Assembly: GCF_022759505.1 (NCBI RefSeq)
Contig: NZ_CP094289.1
Coordinates: 2,604,001-2,668,000 of the forward strand
DNA from: Georgenia sp. TF02-10
GTDB taxonomy: Bacteria > Actinomycetota > Actinomycetes > Actinomycetales > Actinomycetaceae
Direction: 5' to 3'
Length of the DNA stretch: 64,000 nucleotides
The position numbers and the translations under genes were made by a program. The notes under the pieces are model-generated. The model did not search any database. It worked only from the letters and a program-made list of their open reading frames with translations, and was not told the origin of the DNA. Positions 8,882-17,865 of the stretch are shown here, piece by piece (position 1 is the first letter of the stretch; each line of letters begins with the position of its first letter).

Positions 8882-9658
8882 ATGTCCCAGGAGAGCAACG
8901 CCGGTCCCGGCACGATGGACCGCAGCAGCACCGACCACACCACGACGGCGGGACCGCTCGCCGTCGGCGCACCGAGCACCACCACCGAACGCGGGTCCGC
9001 TGGCGGGCCCCACGGGCAGATCACCACGGACGGGCCGGTCCTGGCCCAGCCGACCCGCCGCGGCCCGGGCCGGCCCCGGCACGCCGACACCGAGGAGCGG
9101 GCCTACCGCGCCGTCCTCGAGCTCTTCGGCCGCAAGGGCTGGTCGGGGCTGAGCCTCGACGGCGTCGCCACCCACGCAGGCATCGGGAAGTCCTCGATCT
9201 ACCTGCGGTGGAAGGACAAGCGGGACCTGCTCCTGGACGCCGTGCGCGACCTGGACCGCCGCCACCGCTTCCCGGAGCCCGGGCCGGAGGGGATCCGGGA
9301 GTACCTGATCGCGCACGCCCGCGCCCGGGCCGACATCTACCTCAGCGAGTACGGCCCGGCGATGGTGCACCTCTTCTCCGGTGCGCTGGTCAACCCGGAG
9401 GCGTTCGCGGAGATCCGGCAGGAGGAGATCGCCAAGGGCATGGCGGGCCTGTCGCACCGGATCGAGCGCGCCATCGCCGACGGCGAGCTGCCGCCGGAGA
9501 CCTCGGCCTGGCACCTCCTCGACGCCATCGAGGGTGCGGTGTTCGTGCACATCTTCGTCAGCTCGGCCGGCGAGCGGGAGGAGGCCGCGGAGGGGATCGA
9601 GGACTACGTCACCGAGCTCGTCGACATCCAGCTCCGGGGGATCCGCGGCGGGGAGTGA
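8882..9658 (+). CDS. TetR/AcrR family transcriptional regulator
   Basis: 258 residues, longer than the usual 190-220 because of a Ser/Thr/Gly-rich leader of about 58 residues. The DNA-binding domain starts GRPRHADTEERAYRAVLELF and continues LSLDGVATHAGIGKSSIYLRWKDKRDLLLDAV, the complete TetR helix-turn-helix. The C-terminal half is a ligand-binding helical bundle of the type found in TetR_C_16-like proteins (ISEYGPAMVHLF-type helices). GGGAG precedes the chosen ATG; a second in-frame ATG at residue 12 would remove only part of the leader. Ligand and target genes are unknown; no adjacent efflux gene points to a role. Confidence 0.88.
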   Translation: MSQESNAGPGTMDRSSTDHTTTAGPLAVGAPSTTTERGSAGGPHGQITTDGPVLAQPTRRGPGRPRHADTEERAYRAVLELFGRKGWSGLSLDGVATHAGIGKSSIYLRWKDKRDLLLDAVRDLDRRHRFPEPGPEGIREYLIAHARARADIYLSEYGPAMVHLFSGALVNPEAFAEIRQEEIAKGMAGLSHRIERAIADGELPPETSAWHLLDAIEGAVFVHIFVSSAGEREEAAEGIEDYVTELVDIQLRGIRGGE

Positions 9659-9716
9659 GCACGTCGGCCGACCGCCCCCGGGCGGATCGACGACGCTCAG
9701 GCACTACGGGCGACGC

Positions 9717-10328
9717 TCAGGCGCTGCGGACGAGGGCGGGTCCGCCGGTGCCGAGCAGGGTCTCCTCGACCCGGTCCATGGCCTCGCGGAGGAGGTGGCC
9801 GTCCGCCTCCGCCAGGGTGTCGACGACGGCGTCGAGCAGCCGGAGCTGCAGCGCCTCGGCCTGGCGGAGCACCACCTCGCCGGCAGCGGTCACGTGCACC
9901 AGCGCGGGGTCGGCGTTCGCCGGCGCCCGGACGTCCCGGTGCCGGGCCAGCAGGCCGCGCTCGACGAGGCTGTCCACGGTGACGACGGCGGCGGCGTCGA
10001 GCTGACCGGTGCGCCGGGCGATGCTGCGGGGGTGGTCGCACCCGCCGGCGACCGCGGTCAGGGTCTGGATCTCGCCGGACCGGAGGCCGAGGAGCTCCTC
10101 GGTGGTCGGCAGCAGGTCCGCACGCGCGCCGGTGAGGGCGAGCATGCGCTCGGCCAGGTCCAGGCTCTCGTGGACCTCGGCGCTGGGGATCGATCGACGG
10201 ATGGCCAACCGCAGCCGGGCCACGCCCTCGGTCGACTGCTGCTCGGACGCGGACGGGCCGGGGGTTGCCACGTCGGTGGCCGGCTCGGCGGGCGGTGTGT
10301 CGGGCGCTGGGTTCTCCTGCTCGGTCAC
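9717..10328 (-). CDS. MarR-like winged-helix regulator
   Basis: 203-residue protein with a central MarR-type winged helix: LTAVAGGCDHPRSIARRTG, then LDAAAVVTVDSLVERGLLAR, then RDVRAPANADPALVHVTAAG as the wing, ending in a dimerisation helix. The first 40 residues are Glu/Pro/Ala-rich. The start is the GTG at 10326-10328 (VTEQENPAPDTPP); the same frame continues upstream into sequence occupied by the neighbouring gene, so a longer form is unlikely. It is convergent with the TetR gene and lies downstream of the gene for a cyclic-nucleotide-binding-domain protein on the same strand. Target and effector unknown. Confidence 0.75.
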   Translation of the reverse strand: MTEQENPAPDTPPAEPATDVATPGPSASEQQSTEGVARLRLAIRRSIPSAEVHESLDLAERMLALTGARADLLPTTEELLGLRSGEIQTLTAVAGGCDHPRSIARRTGQLDAAAVVTVDSLVERGLLARHRDVRAPANADPALVHVTAAGEVVLRQAEALQLRLLDAVVDTLAEADGHLLREAMDRVEETLLGTGGPALVRSA

Positions 10329-10500
10329 GCCCTGTCCAACGGAGACCTCGTCATGACCGTTCCATGGACCTACCGAGACCGACGAGCGCGGCGACCGTGC
10401 CGCCGGAGCCAGCGGCGTCACCGACGCGGCTGGCCGGCCGCTCCTGCGGCCGTCCCGTCGGGGAGATCGACGTCGCTCGTGCGGCAGGAGATTGGCCCGG

Positions 10501-11517
10501 TCAGCCGCCGGGACCGGCCGTCTCGGCGCTGCCGGCGGCCTCGGCCAGGGCCCGCAGCTTCTCGGTCTGCACCGACCCCGCCGGCGCGAGGGCCACGCGG
10601 GCCCGGGTGAGGGCCCGCGGGGTGCTGCCGGTCCCGGCGCCGAGCAGCGCCGCCTCGCCCAGCACCGCGCCCGGCCCGAGCTGGGCGGTGGCGCCACCCT
10701 CGCGCTCGACGGCGAGGACGCCGTCGAGCACGACGCACAACCCGGCGCCGTCCACCGCCTCCCCGGCCGGGACCTCGCGCACCACCGGCTCGGCACCGCC
10801 CAGCACGCCGTCGGCCAGCTGCTGCGCCACGGCGCGCGCCACCGCGTCGGCGAGGTCGGCGGAGTCGACCCGGCCCCAGGGCGTGCGCTGGGCGAAGACC
10901 TCGGCCAGCCAGGTGGCGGAGCCGACGTCGGCGGGCGTGCTGCGCAGCACGACGTCGCCGCCCGGGCCGTAGACCCAGTGCCGCGGGAACGCGCTGGCGG
11001 AGGGCATCGTCACCTCGGGCGGGCCGTCCGGCCGCAGGGTCAGCGCGAGGGTGCTCCAGACGATCGGCGCCTCCCAGGTGCGCCCGCCGCGCGCGGTGGT
11101 GCGGGCGATCGGCACCCCGGTGCGCCCGCCGGCCGTCTGGGTGAGGTAGACGCTGCCGTGCTCGACGACCGCGTCCTCGCGCAGGATCGGCAGGGCGTAG
11201 CCGCCGAAGGAGGCGTCGACCGCGGGCAGGCGGACGGTGGAGGGGCCGGCCACCACGCCGGCGGCCGGGTCCAGCCCCCAGGCGCGCGGCGTGCCGTCGT
11301 CGTCGAACTCCGCCCACCCGGACAGCACGTTGGCGAAGCGGAACCGCTCGTCGAGGCGCAGGTCGTCCAGGGCGTCCGGGCCCCCGGCCAGTCCCGGCAG
11401 GGGCGGGCGGTCGTAGTGGGCCAGGCCGCCGTCGAAACCGCCGCGCAACCACTCGGCGACCGAGGCGGCCGGCACCCAGGACACGCAGACCGCGCTCGCT
11501 GCTACGCGCATCGTCAC
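10501..11517 (-). CDS. protein with C-terminal cyclic-nucleotide-binding domain
   Basis: 338 residues. The N-terminal about 215 residues belong to no family I recognise; they include WAEFDDDGTPRAWGLDP and LPILREDAVVEHGSVYLTQ, look beta-rich and have no membrane segment. The C-terminal part is a cNMP-binding/cupin-like domain: GLCVVLDGVLAVEREGG, then AQLGPGAVLGEAALLGAGTGSTPRALT, which matches the phosphate-binding cassette of CAP-family domains (GELALL...R-A). There is no helix-turn-helix, so it is not a CRP-type activator. The gene sits upstream of the MarR-like regulator on the same strand with a 172-base gap. A role in nucleotide sensing is inference from the domain only. Confidence 0.7.
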   Translation of the reverse strand: MTMRVAASAVCVSWVPAASVAEWLRGGFDGGLAHYDRPPLPGLAGGPDALDDLRLDERFRFANVLSGWAEFDDDGTPRAWGLDPAAGVVAGPSTVRLPAVDASFGGYALPILREDAVVEHGSVYLTQTAGGRTGVPIARTTARGGRTWEAPIVWSTLALTLRPDGPPEVTMPSASAFPRHWVYGPGGDVVLRSTPADVGSATWLAEVFAQRTPWGRVDSADLADAVARAVAQQLADGVLGGAEPVVREVPAGEAVDGAGLCVVLDGVLAVEREGGATAQLGPGAVLGEAALLGAGTGSTPRALTRARVALAPAGSVQTEKLRALAEAAGSAETAGPGG

Positions 11518-11552
11518 CTCACCCCTTCTCTGCGCTCATCCAACACGAGAGC

Positions 11553-11651
11553 CCCGACGGCGGCGAGAGCGGCACCGCCGGGCGGGTGCCGACGGCGGCG
11601 AGGGGGCACCGCCGGGCGGGCGCCGACGACGGCGAGGGGGCACCGCCGGGC
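11553..11651. repeat. 34-bp direct repeats, GC-rich, three copies
   Basis: Three adjacent copies of a roughly 34-base unit (GACGGCGGCGAGGGGG then CACCGCCGGGCGG) start near 11554, 11589 and 11623, with few differences. Each unit can fold on itself because GGCGG and CCGCC strings face each other. They fill the gap between the divergent cyclic-nucleotide-binding-domain gene and the DUF485/actP operon, where promoters should be. Confidence 0.75.
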
Positions 11652-11795
11652 GCCGACGCGGCGGCCTCCGGACGGCCTCCGGCCGCCCCGCCGACACACC
11701 GACATGCAGACATCTCGAAGTCGAGACACCTCGTCGGGCTGCTGCTAGGTTGGCGCGGTCTCAAGGGTGAGTCACCTCACACGATCGGAGTGTGT

Positions 11796-12185
11796 ATGTC
11801 CCACGACCCCGAGGCGCACCTGCCTCCCCGCCATGACCCGTTGCCCGCGATCAGCGACGAGGACGGCCCCGGACCGAGCGCCGAGGAGTTCGCCCGGGTG
11901 CAGCAGTCCGCCGAGTTCCAGCAGCTGCGGTCCCGGTTCCGCCGGTTCGCCTTCCCGATGACGGTGGCGTTCCTGGTCTGGTACTTCGCCTACGTGCTGC
12001 TCTCCACCTTTGCCGAGGACCTCATGTCCGTCCCCGTCATCGGCTACCTCAACGTCGGGCTGCTGCTGGGGCTGGGCCAGTTCGTCACGACCTTCCTCAT
12101 CACCTGGCTCTACGTGCGCCACGCCAACCGCAACCTTGACCCCGTCGCCGGCCGCCTGCGGGCGGAGCTGGAAGGAGAGGCCTGA
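11796..12185 (+). CDS. DUF485 membrane protein, acetate-permease partner
   Basis: 129-residue inner-membrane protein of the DUF485 (YjcH) family, which is almost always encoded just before the acetate symporter ActP. After a polar N-terminus containing EFQQLRSRFRRFAFPMT, two membrane helices follow (VAFLVWYFAYVLLSTF and VGLLLGLGQFVTTFLITWLY), ending with YVRHANRNLDPVA, the family's cytoplasmic tail. The ATG at 11796 has GGAG five bases upstream. Its stop overlaps the actP start (TGATG), indicating coupled translation. Its exact role with the symporter is not established. Confidence 0.92.
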   Translation: MSHDPEAHLPPRHDPLPAISDEDGPGPSAEEFARVQQSAEFQQLRSRFRRFAFPMTVAFLVWYFAYVLLSTFAEDLMSVPVIGYLNVGLLLGLGQFVTTFLITWLYVRHANRNLDPVAGRLRAELEGEA

Positions 12186-13768
12186 TGGACGTCGGCAACC
12201 CCTGGCTCAACCTGGCGATCTTTCTCGCCTTCGTCGTCGTCACCCTGGTCATCGTGGTCCGGGTCTCCCGGACGACGACGTCGGTCGGGGACTTCTACCA
12301 CGGCGGCCGCGCCTTCAGCGGCCGGCAGAACGGCATCGCCATCTCCGGGGACTACCTCTCCGCCGCCTCCTTCCTCGGCATCGTCGGGGCGGTGGCGCTC
12401 TACGGCTACGACGGCCTGCTGTACTCCATCGGCTTCCTCGTCGCCTGGCTCGTCGCGCTCCTGCTGGTGGCCGAGCCGCTGCGGAACACCGCCAAGTACA
12501 CGATGGCCGACGTGCTCAGCTTCCGGATGCGGCAGCGCCCTGTGCGCACCGCCGCGGCCACCTCCACCCTCGCGGTGACCTTCTTCTACCTGCTGGCGCA
12601 GATGGCCGGCGCCGGCGCGCTGGTGGCGCTCCTGCTCGGGATCGACAGCCGGGCCGGCCAGGGCGCGGTCATCGCCGTCGTCGGGGCGCTGATGATCGTC
12701 TACGTGCTGGTCGGTGGCATGAAGGGCACCACCTGGGTGCAGATCATCAAGGCGGTGCTGCTCATCGTCGGCGCCGGCGCGATGTTCGTCTGGGTGCTCG
12801 GCCTCAACGGGATGAACCTCTCCCGAGTGGTCGGGGACGCCGTCGCGGTCCACCCGGAGGGCCTGCGGGTGGCCGAGCCGATGCTCCAGTACGGCGGGAG
12901 CACCGCGTCCAAGCTCGGGTTCGTGTCCCTGGCCGTCGCCCTGGTGTTCGGCGCGGCGGGCCTGCCGCACGTGCTCATGCGGTTCTACACGGTGCCCACC
13001 GCCAAGGAGGCGCGCCGCTCGGTGACCTGGGCGATCGGGCTCATCGGCGCGTTCTACCTCTTCACCTTCGTCCTCGGCTTCGGCGCGGCGTACCTGGTGG
13101 GCGCGGACGTCATCATGGACTCCCCCGGCGGGGCGAACTCCGCGGCCCCGGCGCTGGCCTACGCCCTCGGCGGCACGCTGCTCCTGGGGTTCATCAGCGC
13201 CGTCGCGTTCGCGACCATCCTCGCCGTCGTCGCCGGCCTGACGATCACCGCCTCGGCCTCCTTCGCGCACGACATCTACAACGGCGTGATCAAGGGCGGC
13301 CAGGCGGACCCGCACGAGGAGGTCAAGGTGGCCCGCCGCACGGCGGTGGTCATCGGGGCCGTCTCGATCGTCGGCGGGGTGCTCGCGAACGGGCAGAACG
13401 TCGCGTTCCTGGTCTCGCTCGCGTTCGCGATCGCCGCCAGCGCGAACCTGCCCTCGATCCTGTACTCCCTGTACTGGAAGCGGTTCAACACCCGCGGGTC
13501 GGTGTGGAGCATCTACGGCGGGTTGATCTCCGCCGTCGTCCTCATCGTCTTCTCCCCGGTGGTCACCGGCTCGGAGACGGCGATGTTCCCCTCGGTGGAC
13601 ATCGCCTGGTTCCCGCTGTCCAACCCCGCGCTGGTCTCGGTCCCGCTCGGGTTCTTCCTCGGCTGGCTCGGCTCGGTCACCTCCAACGAGCACGACGAGC
13701 TCAAGCAGGCCGAGATGGAGGTCCGGTCGATGACCGGGGCCGGGGCGGAGAAGGCGGTGATCCACTAG
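12185..13768 (+). CDS. actP: cation/acetate symporter ActP (SSS family)
   Basis: 527-residue sodium:solute symporter taking up acetate and related short monocarboxylates. Thirteen or so membrane helices are visible; family marks are DFYHGGRAFSGRQNGIAISGDYLSAASFLG, QMAGAGALV, GGMKGTTWVQIIKAVLL and GLPHVLMRFYTVPTAKEARRS. Length agrees with bacterial ActP (about 550). It is translated together with the DUF485 gene before it. The product would feed acetyl-CoA metabolism. Transport of pyruvate or propionate instead is possible, since the family's members differ only subtly. The C-terminus ends in a charged cytosolic segment. Confidence 0.93.
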   Translation: MDVGNPWLNLAIFLAFVVVTLVIVVRVSRTTTSVGDFYHGGRAFSGRQNGIAISGDYLSAASFLGIVGAVALYGYDGLLYSIGFLVAWLVALLLVAEPLRNTAKYTMADVLSFRMRQRPVRTAAATSTLAVTFFYLLAQMAGAGALVALLLGIDSRAGQGAVIAVVGALMIVYVLVGGMKGTTWVQIIKAVLLIVGAGAMFVWVLGLNGMNLSRVVGDAVAVHPEGLRVAEPMLQYGGSTASKLGFVSLAVALVFGAAGLPHVLMRFYTVPTAKEARRSVTWAIGLIGAFYLFTFVLGFGAAYLVGADVIMDSPGGANSAAPALAYALGGTLLLGFISAVAFATILAVVAGLTITASASFAHDIYNGVIKGGQADPHEEVKVARRTAVVIGAVSIVGGVLANGQNVAFLVSLAFAIAASANLPSILYSLYWKRFNTRGSVWSIYGGLISAVVLIVFSPVVTGSETAMFPSVDIAWFPLSNPALVSVPLGFFLGWLGSVTSNEHDELKQAEMEVRSMTGAGAEKAVIH

Positions 13769-14077
13769 CTAGGCGTCCGCCGCGTGCGGCAGGTCGGTTT
13801 GCCGCACGCGGCACGCCCTGGCCGACGGCGGCCCCTGCCTCTCCCGGCCAACGGCGGCCCGTGCCCCGCCTTGCCTGGCCGACGGCGGCCCCTGCCCTGC
13901 CGGCCGACGGCGGCCCCGCCCGGCTTGCCCGCCTGCCCTAGCCTCGCCGACGGCGGCCGCGCGTGCCAGGGTTAGCTGCGACCGGCGTTCAGAACTAGTC
14001 CGCCCCACGGGGCGAGATCGGGGTCGACGACGACAATCCCCTCGTCCACCGCCTCGCCCCGGACCGGGCGGCACCTG
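13769..14077. other. intergenic stretch with dispersed GGCCGACGGCGGCC copies
   Basis: 309 bases after actP without a gene. Between about 13820 and 13960 the near-palindromic word CCGACGGCGGCC (or with one change, CCAACGGCGGCC) occurs five times, spaced 24 to 42 bases and separated by CCTGCC-type pyrimidine runs. The block just after the stop codon (GCCGCGTGCGGCAGG with a second GCCGCACGCGGC) can form a hairpin and may end the actP transcript. No ribosome-binding site is obvious before the next gene. Confidence 0.55.
13785..13812 (+). terminator. possible hairpin terminator after actP
   Basis: The segment contains GCCGCGTGCGGCAGG followed by GCCGCACGCGGC; the two GC-rich arms are complementary (CCGCGTGCGGC with GCCGCACGCGG) and would form a strong stem with a short loop around GTTT. 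No U-run follows, so this could be a Rho-independent-like actinobacterial terminator or only a secondary structure. Confidence 0.45.
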
Positions 14078-15277
14078 ATGCGCAACAGCGCCTTCCGCCG
14101 GCTCTGGCTGACCAGCGGCGCGAGCGCCGTCGCGCTGTCGGCGTACCTGCTGTTCGAGCAGTGGTACGTGGTGCGCGAGCTCGGCGAGCCGTCGGCGCTC
14201 GGCGCGGTCATGGCGGCCACCGTGGCGTCGCGGCTGCTGCTGATGTCGGTCGGCGGCGTGCTCGTCGACCGGTTCCGGGCGGCCCGGGTCGCCGCGTGGT
14301 CGGCCACCTCTCGGCTCGCCCTGGTGCTCGTGATGGTGGGGTTCCTGCAGGCCGGCTGGCTGACGGTCACCACGGTGCTGGTTTTCGGCGTCCTGTACGG
14401 CGCGTGCGACGCGTTCTTCTCCCCCGCGGTGACCTCGCTTGCGCCCCGGCTGGTCCCCGGTCAGCAGCTCCGGGCGGCGAACGCCGCCCTGCACAGCACC
14501 AACCAGGGCGGCATGATCGCCGGGCCGCTGCTCGGCGCCGCGGTCCTGGCCCTCTCCTTCACCGCCGCCCTGGTGGCGGTCGCGGCCCTGCTGGTGGTCG
14601 CGGCCGCCTCGGTGGCGTGGCTGCAGGAGCCGCAGCACACCCGGCGGGCTCCGGGGACCCGGCTGCTCGACGAGGCGCTAACCGGCCTGCGGCACCTGCG
14701 CACCGTGCGCGGCGCGTGGCAGAACCTCCTCATCATCGTGGCGGTCAACCTGGTCTTCATGGGACCGCTGCTGATGGGCATCCCCCTGCTCGTGGCCGCG
14801 GACCCCGCCGCCACCCCGGCCGACCTCGGGGTCCTCCAGGGCGCGTACGCCGCCGGCATGATCGCCGGCGCGGGCGTCGCGGCGCTCGCCGGCGACCGGC
14901 TCTGGCTGGTCCGGGCGCTGCTGCCCTTCCTGGGGGCCTGCCTGGTCGGCGTCGGCCTGCTGCCGCACCTGTGGCAGGTCGGCCTGATGGCGGCGATGGG
15001 GATCGCCAGCTCGGTCATCAACGTCCTGATCATCACCCACATCCAGCGGGCGACCGACCCGGAGATCATCGGCCGGGTGATGGCCTTCGTGACGATCGCC
15101 TCCAGCGGCACCCTGCCGGTCTCCTACGCGGTGCTCGGCGCCCTGGTCGGCGCCGGGCTGCCCGTCGCCGCGGTGATCGTCGGGGCCGGCGCGCTGGTGC
15201 TCCTCCTGGGCGCCGGGTTCGCCGTCGGGGCCGGCCTCGCCGGCCGCCGCACGCCGTCGCCGGCCACGACCCGCTGA
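14078..15277 (+). CDS. MFS transporter
   Basis: 399-residue major facilitator with twelve predicted helices. It begins MRNSAFRRLWLTSGASAVA, the usual first lines of drug/antibiotic-type MFS proteins (family often called MFS_3 or enterobactin-exporter-like). The loop between helices 2 and 3 reads GGVLVDRFRAARV, the MFS signature G-x3-D-R-x-R, and the mid-protein repeat ends FSPAVTSLAPRLVPGQQL. The ATG at 14078 is the only in-frame start; upstream the frame meets a TAG. No ribosome-binding site precedes it, so initiation may be leaderless or depend on an upstream structure. Substrate unknown; export of a small molecule is the best guess. Confidence 0.85.
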   Translation: MRNSAFRRLWLTSGASAVALSAYLLFEQWYVVRELGEPSALGAVMAATVASRLLLMSVGGVLVDRFRAARVAAWSATSRLALVLVMVGFLQAGWLTVTTVLVFGVLYGACDAFFSPAVTSLAPRLVPGQQLRAANAALHSTNQGGMIAGPLLGAAVLALSFTAALVAVAALLVVAAASVAWLQEPQHTRRAPGTRLLDEALTGLRHLRTVRGAWQNLLIIVAVNLVFMGPLLMGIPLLVAADPAATPADLGVLQGAYAAGMIAGAGVAALAGDRLWLVRALLPFLGACLVGVGLLPHLWQVGLMAAMGIASSVINVLIITHIQRATDPEIIGRVMAFVTIASSGTLPVSYAVLGALVGAGLPVAAVIVGAGALVLLLGAGFAVGAGLAGRRTPSPATTR

Positions 15278-15385
15278 CGGTCCCGCACCCACGGCACGTG
15301 CTGGCCACGCGCCTGGTTGCCGCGCCTGCCGCCGGGGGATCGCCGAGTGGTGTTGGGTGGGCTGCTGGACCTGAAGGAGGCGGAG

Positions 15386-16744
15386 ATGGCAGGCGTCGGC
15401 GGCACGGACCTCGACCGGGCGACCACGGCGATCGAGCGGGCGCTGCGCGACCGGCGCCTCACCGACCTCGCCGGTCTGCTCGCCCCGCTCCGGTCCCCGG
15501 ACGTCGTCGCCGTGCTGGAGCAGCTCTCCGGCCACGACCGCGCGGTGGTCTACCGGTTGCTGCCGAAGGACGTGGCGCTGGCGGTCTTCGAGGCGCTCGA
15601 CCCGAGCCTGCAGGGCGACCTGGTGCTCGGCCTCCAGGCCGAGGAGGTCGCCCGCGTCTTCGCCGGCCTCGAGCCGGACGACCGCGTCAGCCTGCTGGAC
15701 GAGGTGCCGGCGGGGGTGGCGACCCGGCTGCTGCACGGCCTGACGCCCGGGGAGCGCGAGCGCACCGCGGTGGTCCTCGGGTACCCCGGGGGGTCGATCG
15801 GGCGCCGGATGAGCCCCGGGGTCGTCACCGTCCACCCGGACGCCTCCGTGGCGGCCGCGCTCGACCGGGTCAAGTCCCGGCTGGACGACGCCGAGACCGT
15901 CTACACGGTCGCCGTCGTCGACGACGAGCGCCGCCTCGTGGGGGTGGTGAGCCTGCGCGACCTGATCCGCGCCGAGCGCGGCGCGGCGGTCGGCGCCGTC
16001 ATGCGCGAGCCCTTCGCCGTGCTGGCGAGCTCGGACGCCGAGGCCGCGGCCCGGCGCTGCGCCGACCTGAAGCTCCTCGCCCTGCTGGTGGTCGACGAGG
16101 AGCAGCGGCTGGTCGGCATCCTCACCGTCGACGACGCCCTACGGATCCTGGAGGAGGCGGACAGCGAGGACCAGGCGCGCATCGGCGGCGCCGAACCGCT
16201 GCGCCGCCCCTACCTGTCGACGCCGGTCCGCGCCCTCGTGCGGTCCCGGGTGGTGTGGCTGCTCGTCCTGGCCGTCGGCGCGACCCTGACCGTCCGCGTG
16301 CTCGAGGTCTTCGAGGCGACCATCGCGCAGATGGTGGTCCTGTCCGTGTTCATCCCGCTGCTGATCGGTACCGGCGGGAACACCGGGAACCAGGCGGCGA
16401 CGACCATCACCCGGGCGCTCGCGCTCGGCGACGTCGCGCTGCGGGACATCGGCAAGGTCCTGGCCCGCGAGGCGTGCACCGGGCTGAGCCTCGGTCTCGT
16501 CCTCGGCGCCGCCGGCTTCGGGCTGGCCACGCTGGTCTACGGCCCGTCCGTCGGCGCGGTGATCGGCCTGACGCTGGTCGCCGTCTGCACCGTGGCCGCC
16601 ACGGTGGGCGGGGCGATGCCGATCGTGGCCAAGCGGCTCGGCGCCGACCCGGCGGTCTTCTCCAACCCGTTCATCTCCACGTTCGTCGACGCGGCGGGGC
16701 TCATCCTCTACTTCCTCATCGCCCGGGCCCTGCTGGGCCTGTAG
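15386..16744 (+). CDS. mgtE: magnesium transporter MgtE
   Basis: 452-residue Mg2+ channel. Domains in order: an N-terminal superhelical domain (residues 5-130, with PLRSPDVVAVLEQLSGHDRAVVYRLL), two CBS domains (about 135-260, MSPGVVTVHPDASVAAALDRV and FAVLASSDAEAAARRC) that sense Mg2+, then five membrane helices containing IPLLIGTGGNTGNQAATTITRALALGD, the pore-lining signature. The ATG at 15386 is supported by AAGGAGG five bases before; the frame also opens at 15317, but there without a ribosome-binding site and outside the family's N-terminus. MgtE closes at high internal Mg2+. No magnesium riboswitch was recognised in the short upstream gap. Confidence 0.95.
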   Translation: MAGVGGTDLDRATTAIERALRDRRLTDLAGLLAPLRSPDVVAVLEQLSGHDRAVVYRLLPKDVALAVFEALDPSLQGDLVLGLQAEEVARVFAGLEPDDRVSLLDEVPAGVATRLLHGLTPGERERTAVVLGYPGGSIGRRMSPGVVTVHPDASVAAALDRVKSRLDDAETVYTVAVVDDERRLVGVVSLRDLIRAERGAAVGAVMREPFAVLASSDAEAAARRCADLKLLALLVVDEEQRLVGILTVDDALRILEEADSEDQARIGGAEPLRRPYLSTPVRALVRSRVVWLLVLAVGATLTVRVLEVFEATIAQMVVLSVFIPLLIGTGGNTGNQAATTITRALALGDVALRDIGKVLAREACTGLSLGLVLGAAGFGLATLVYGPSVGAVIGLTLVAVCTVAATVGGAMPIVAKRLGADPAVFSNPFISTFVDAAGLILYFLIARALLGL

Positions 16745-16808
16745 CGGACCGCGCGGCAGCAGGCGGGCGCCGTCGGCCGGCGAACCGCTCGAGCCCCAGG
16801 GTCCGGCG

Positions 16809-17783
16809 TCAGAACAGGGCGACCTTCGGGGTCTTCGGGAAGATCTCGTCCAGGGCTGCCTCCTCGGCCGGGCCCGGCCGCCAGCCGGCGGCGGCGGCGT
16901 TCTGCCGGACCTGCTCGGGCCTGGTCGCCCCGGCGATGACGGAGGCGACGGCGGGGCGGCTGGCGAGCCAGGAGAAGGCCACCTCCACCTCGGTCAGGCC
17001 GCGCTCCCGGGCGAAGGCGGTGAATGCGGCGAGCTGGTCGAAGTCGGCCTCCTCCAGCAGGTATTGACGGGTCCGGGTGAGCCGGCTGCCCGGCGGGGCC
17101 GACCGGTGCCCGTACTTGCCGGTGAGCAGCCCGTTGGCGAGCGGGAAGTACGGCAGCACGCCGAGCCCGTAGGCCTCCGCGGCCGGGACGACCTCGAGCT
17201 CGGCGCGCCGGTCGAGCAGGTTGTAGTGGTTCTGCGCGGAGACGAACCGGGTGTACCCGCCCGCGCGGGCGACGTGCTCGGCGTCGGCGATCTGCCACCC
17301 GGCCAGGTTGGAGTGCCCCACGTAGCGCACCTTGCCGGCCCGGACCAGGTCGTCCAGCGCGGCGAGGGTCTCCTCCACCGGGGTCAGCGGGTCGGGGCTG
17401 TGGTACTGGTACAGGTCGATCCAGTCGGTGCCGAGCCGCCGCAAGGACGCCTCGACGGCGGTGACGATGTACCGGCGGGACCCGCGGGCGCCGAAGTCGG
17501 GCCCGTTCGCGCCGCGCATGTCCATCCCGAACTTGGTGGCGACGACGACGTCGCCGCGACGCCGGCCCAGCGCCCGGCCGAGCAGCTCCTCGCTCCGCCC
17601 GGGGGTGGCGCCGTAGGTGTCGGAGGTGTCGAACAGGGTGATACCGGCGTCGAGCGCGGCGTGCACGACGGCGGCCGCGCCGTCCGCCGACTCGGTGGCG
17701 GTGCCGGGCCGGCCGAGGTTGTTGCACCCCAGGCCGACCACGGAGACGGTGAGGCCGGACCGGCCCAGGCGCACGAGATCCAC
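16809..17783 (-). CDS. aldo/keto reductase
   Basis: 324-residue NADPH-dependent oxidoreductase with TIM-barrel fold. The catalytic tetrad is visible: Asp and Tyr in FDTSDTYG, Lys in VVATKFG, His in YQYHSPDPLTP. The opening LGRSGLTVSVVGLGCNNLG and closing ASVIAGATRPEQVRQNAAA are typical of the YdhF/Tas-like AKR group. The physiological substrate is unknown. The gene is convergent with mgtE and stands alone on its strand. Length is normal for the family. Confidence 0.92.
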   Translation of the reverse strand: MDLVRLGRSGLTVSVVGLGCNNLGRPGTATESADGAAAVVHAALDAGITLFDTSDTYGATPGRSEELLGRALGRRRGDVVVATKFGMDMRGANGPDFGARGSRRYIVTAVEASLRRLGTDWIDLYQYHSPDPLTPVEETLAALDDLVRAGKVRYVGHSNLAGWQIADAEHVARAGGYTRFVSAQNHYNLLDRRAELEVVPAAEAYGLGVLPYFPLANGLLTGKYGHRSAPPGSRLTRTRQYLLEEADFDQLAAFTAFARERGLTEVEVAFSWLASRPAVASVIAGATRPEQVRQNAAAAGWRPGPAEEAALDEIFPKTPKVALF

Positions 17784-17865
17784 CGCTCGACCCTACGGGC
17801 GGGACGGGCCCCGGGCGCACCGGCTCGCTGGGCGAGACGCCGGGTGCCCGGCGGCCGGGGGCGGG

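Noticed and set aside
6938-9550. Minus-strand frame of 870 codons across deoD and the TetR gene
   Set aside because: Antisense to genes with clear families and ribosome-binding sites; no recognisable protein.
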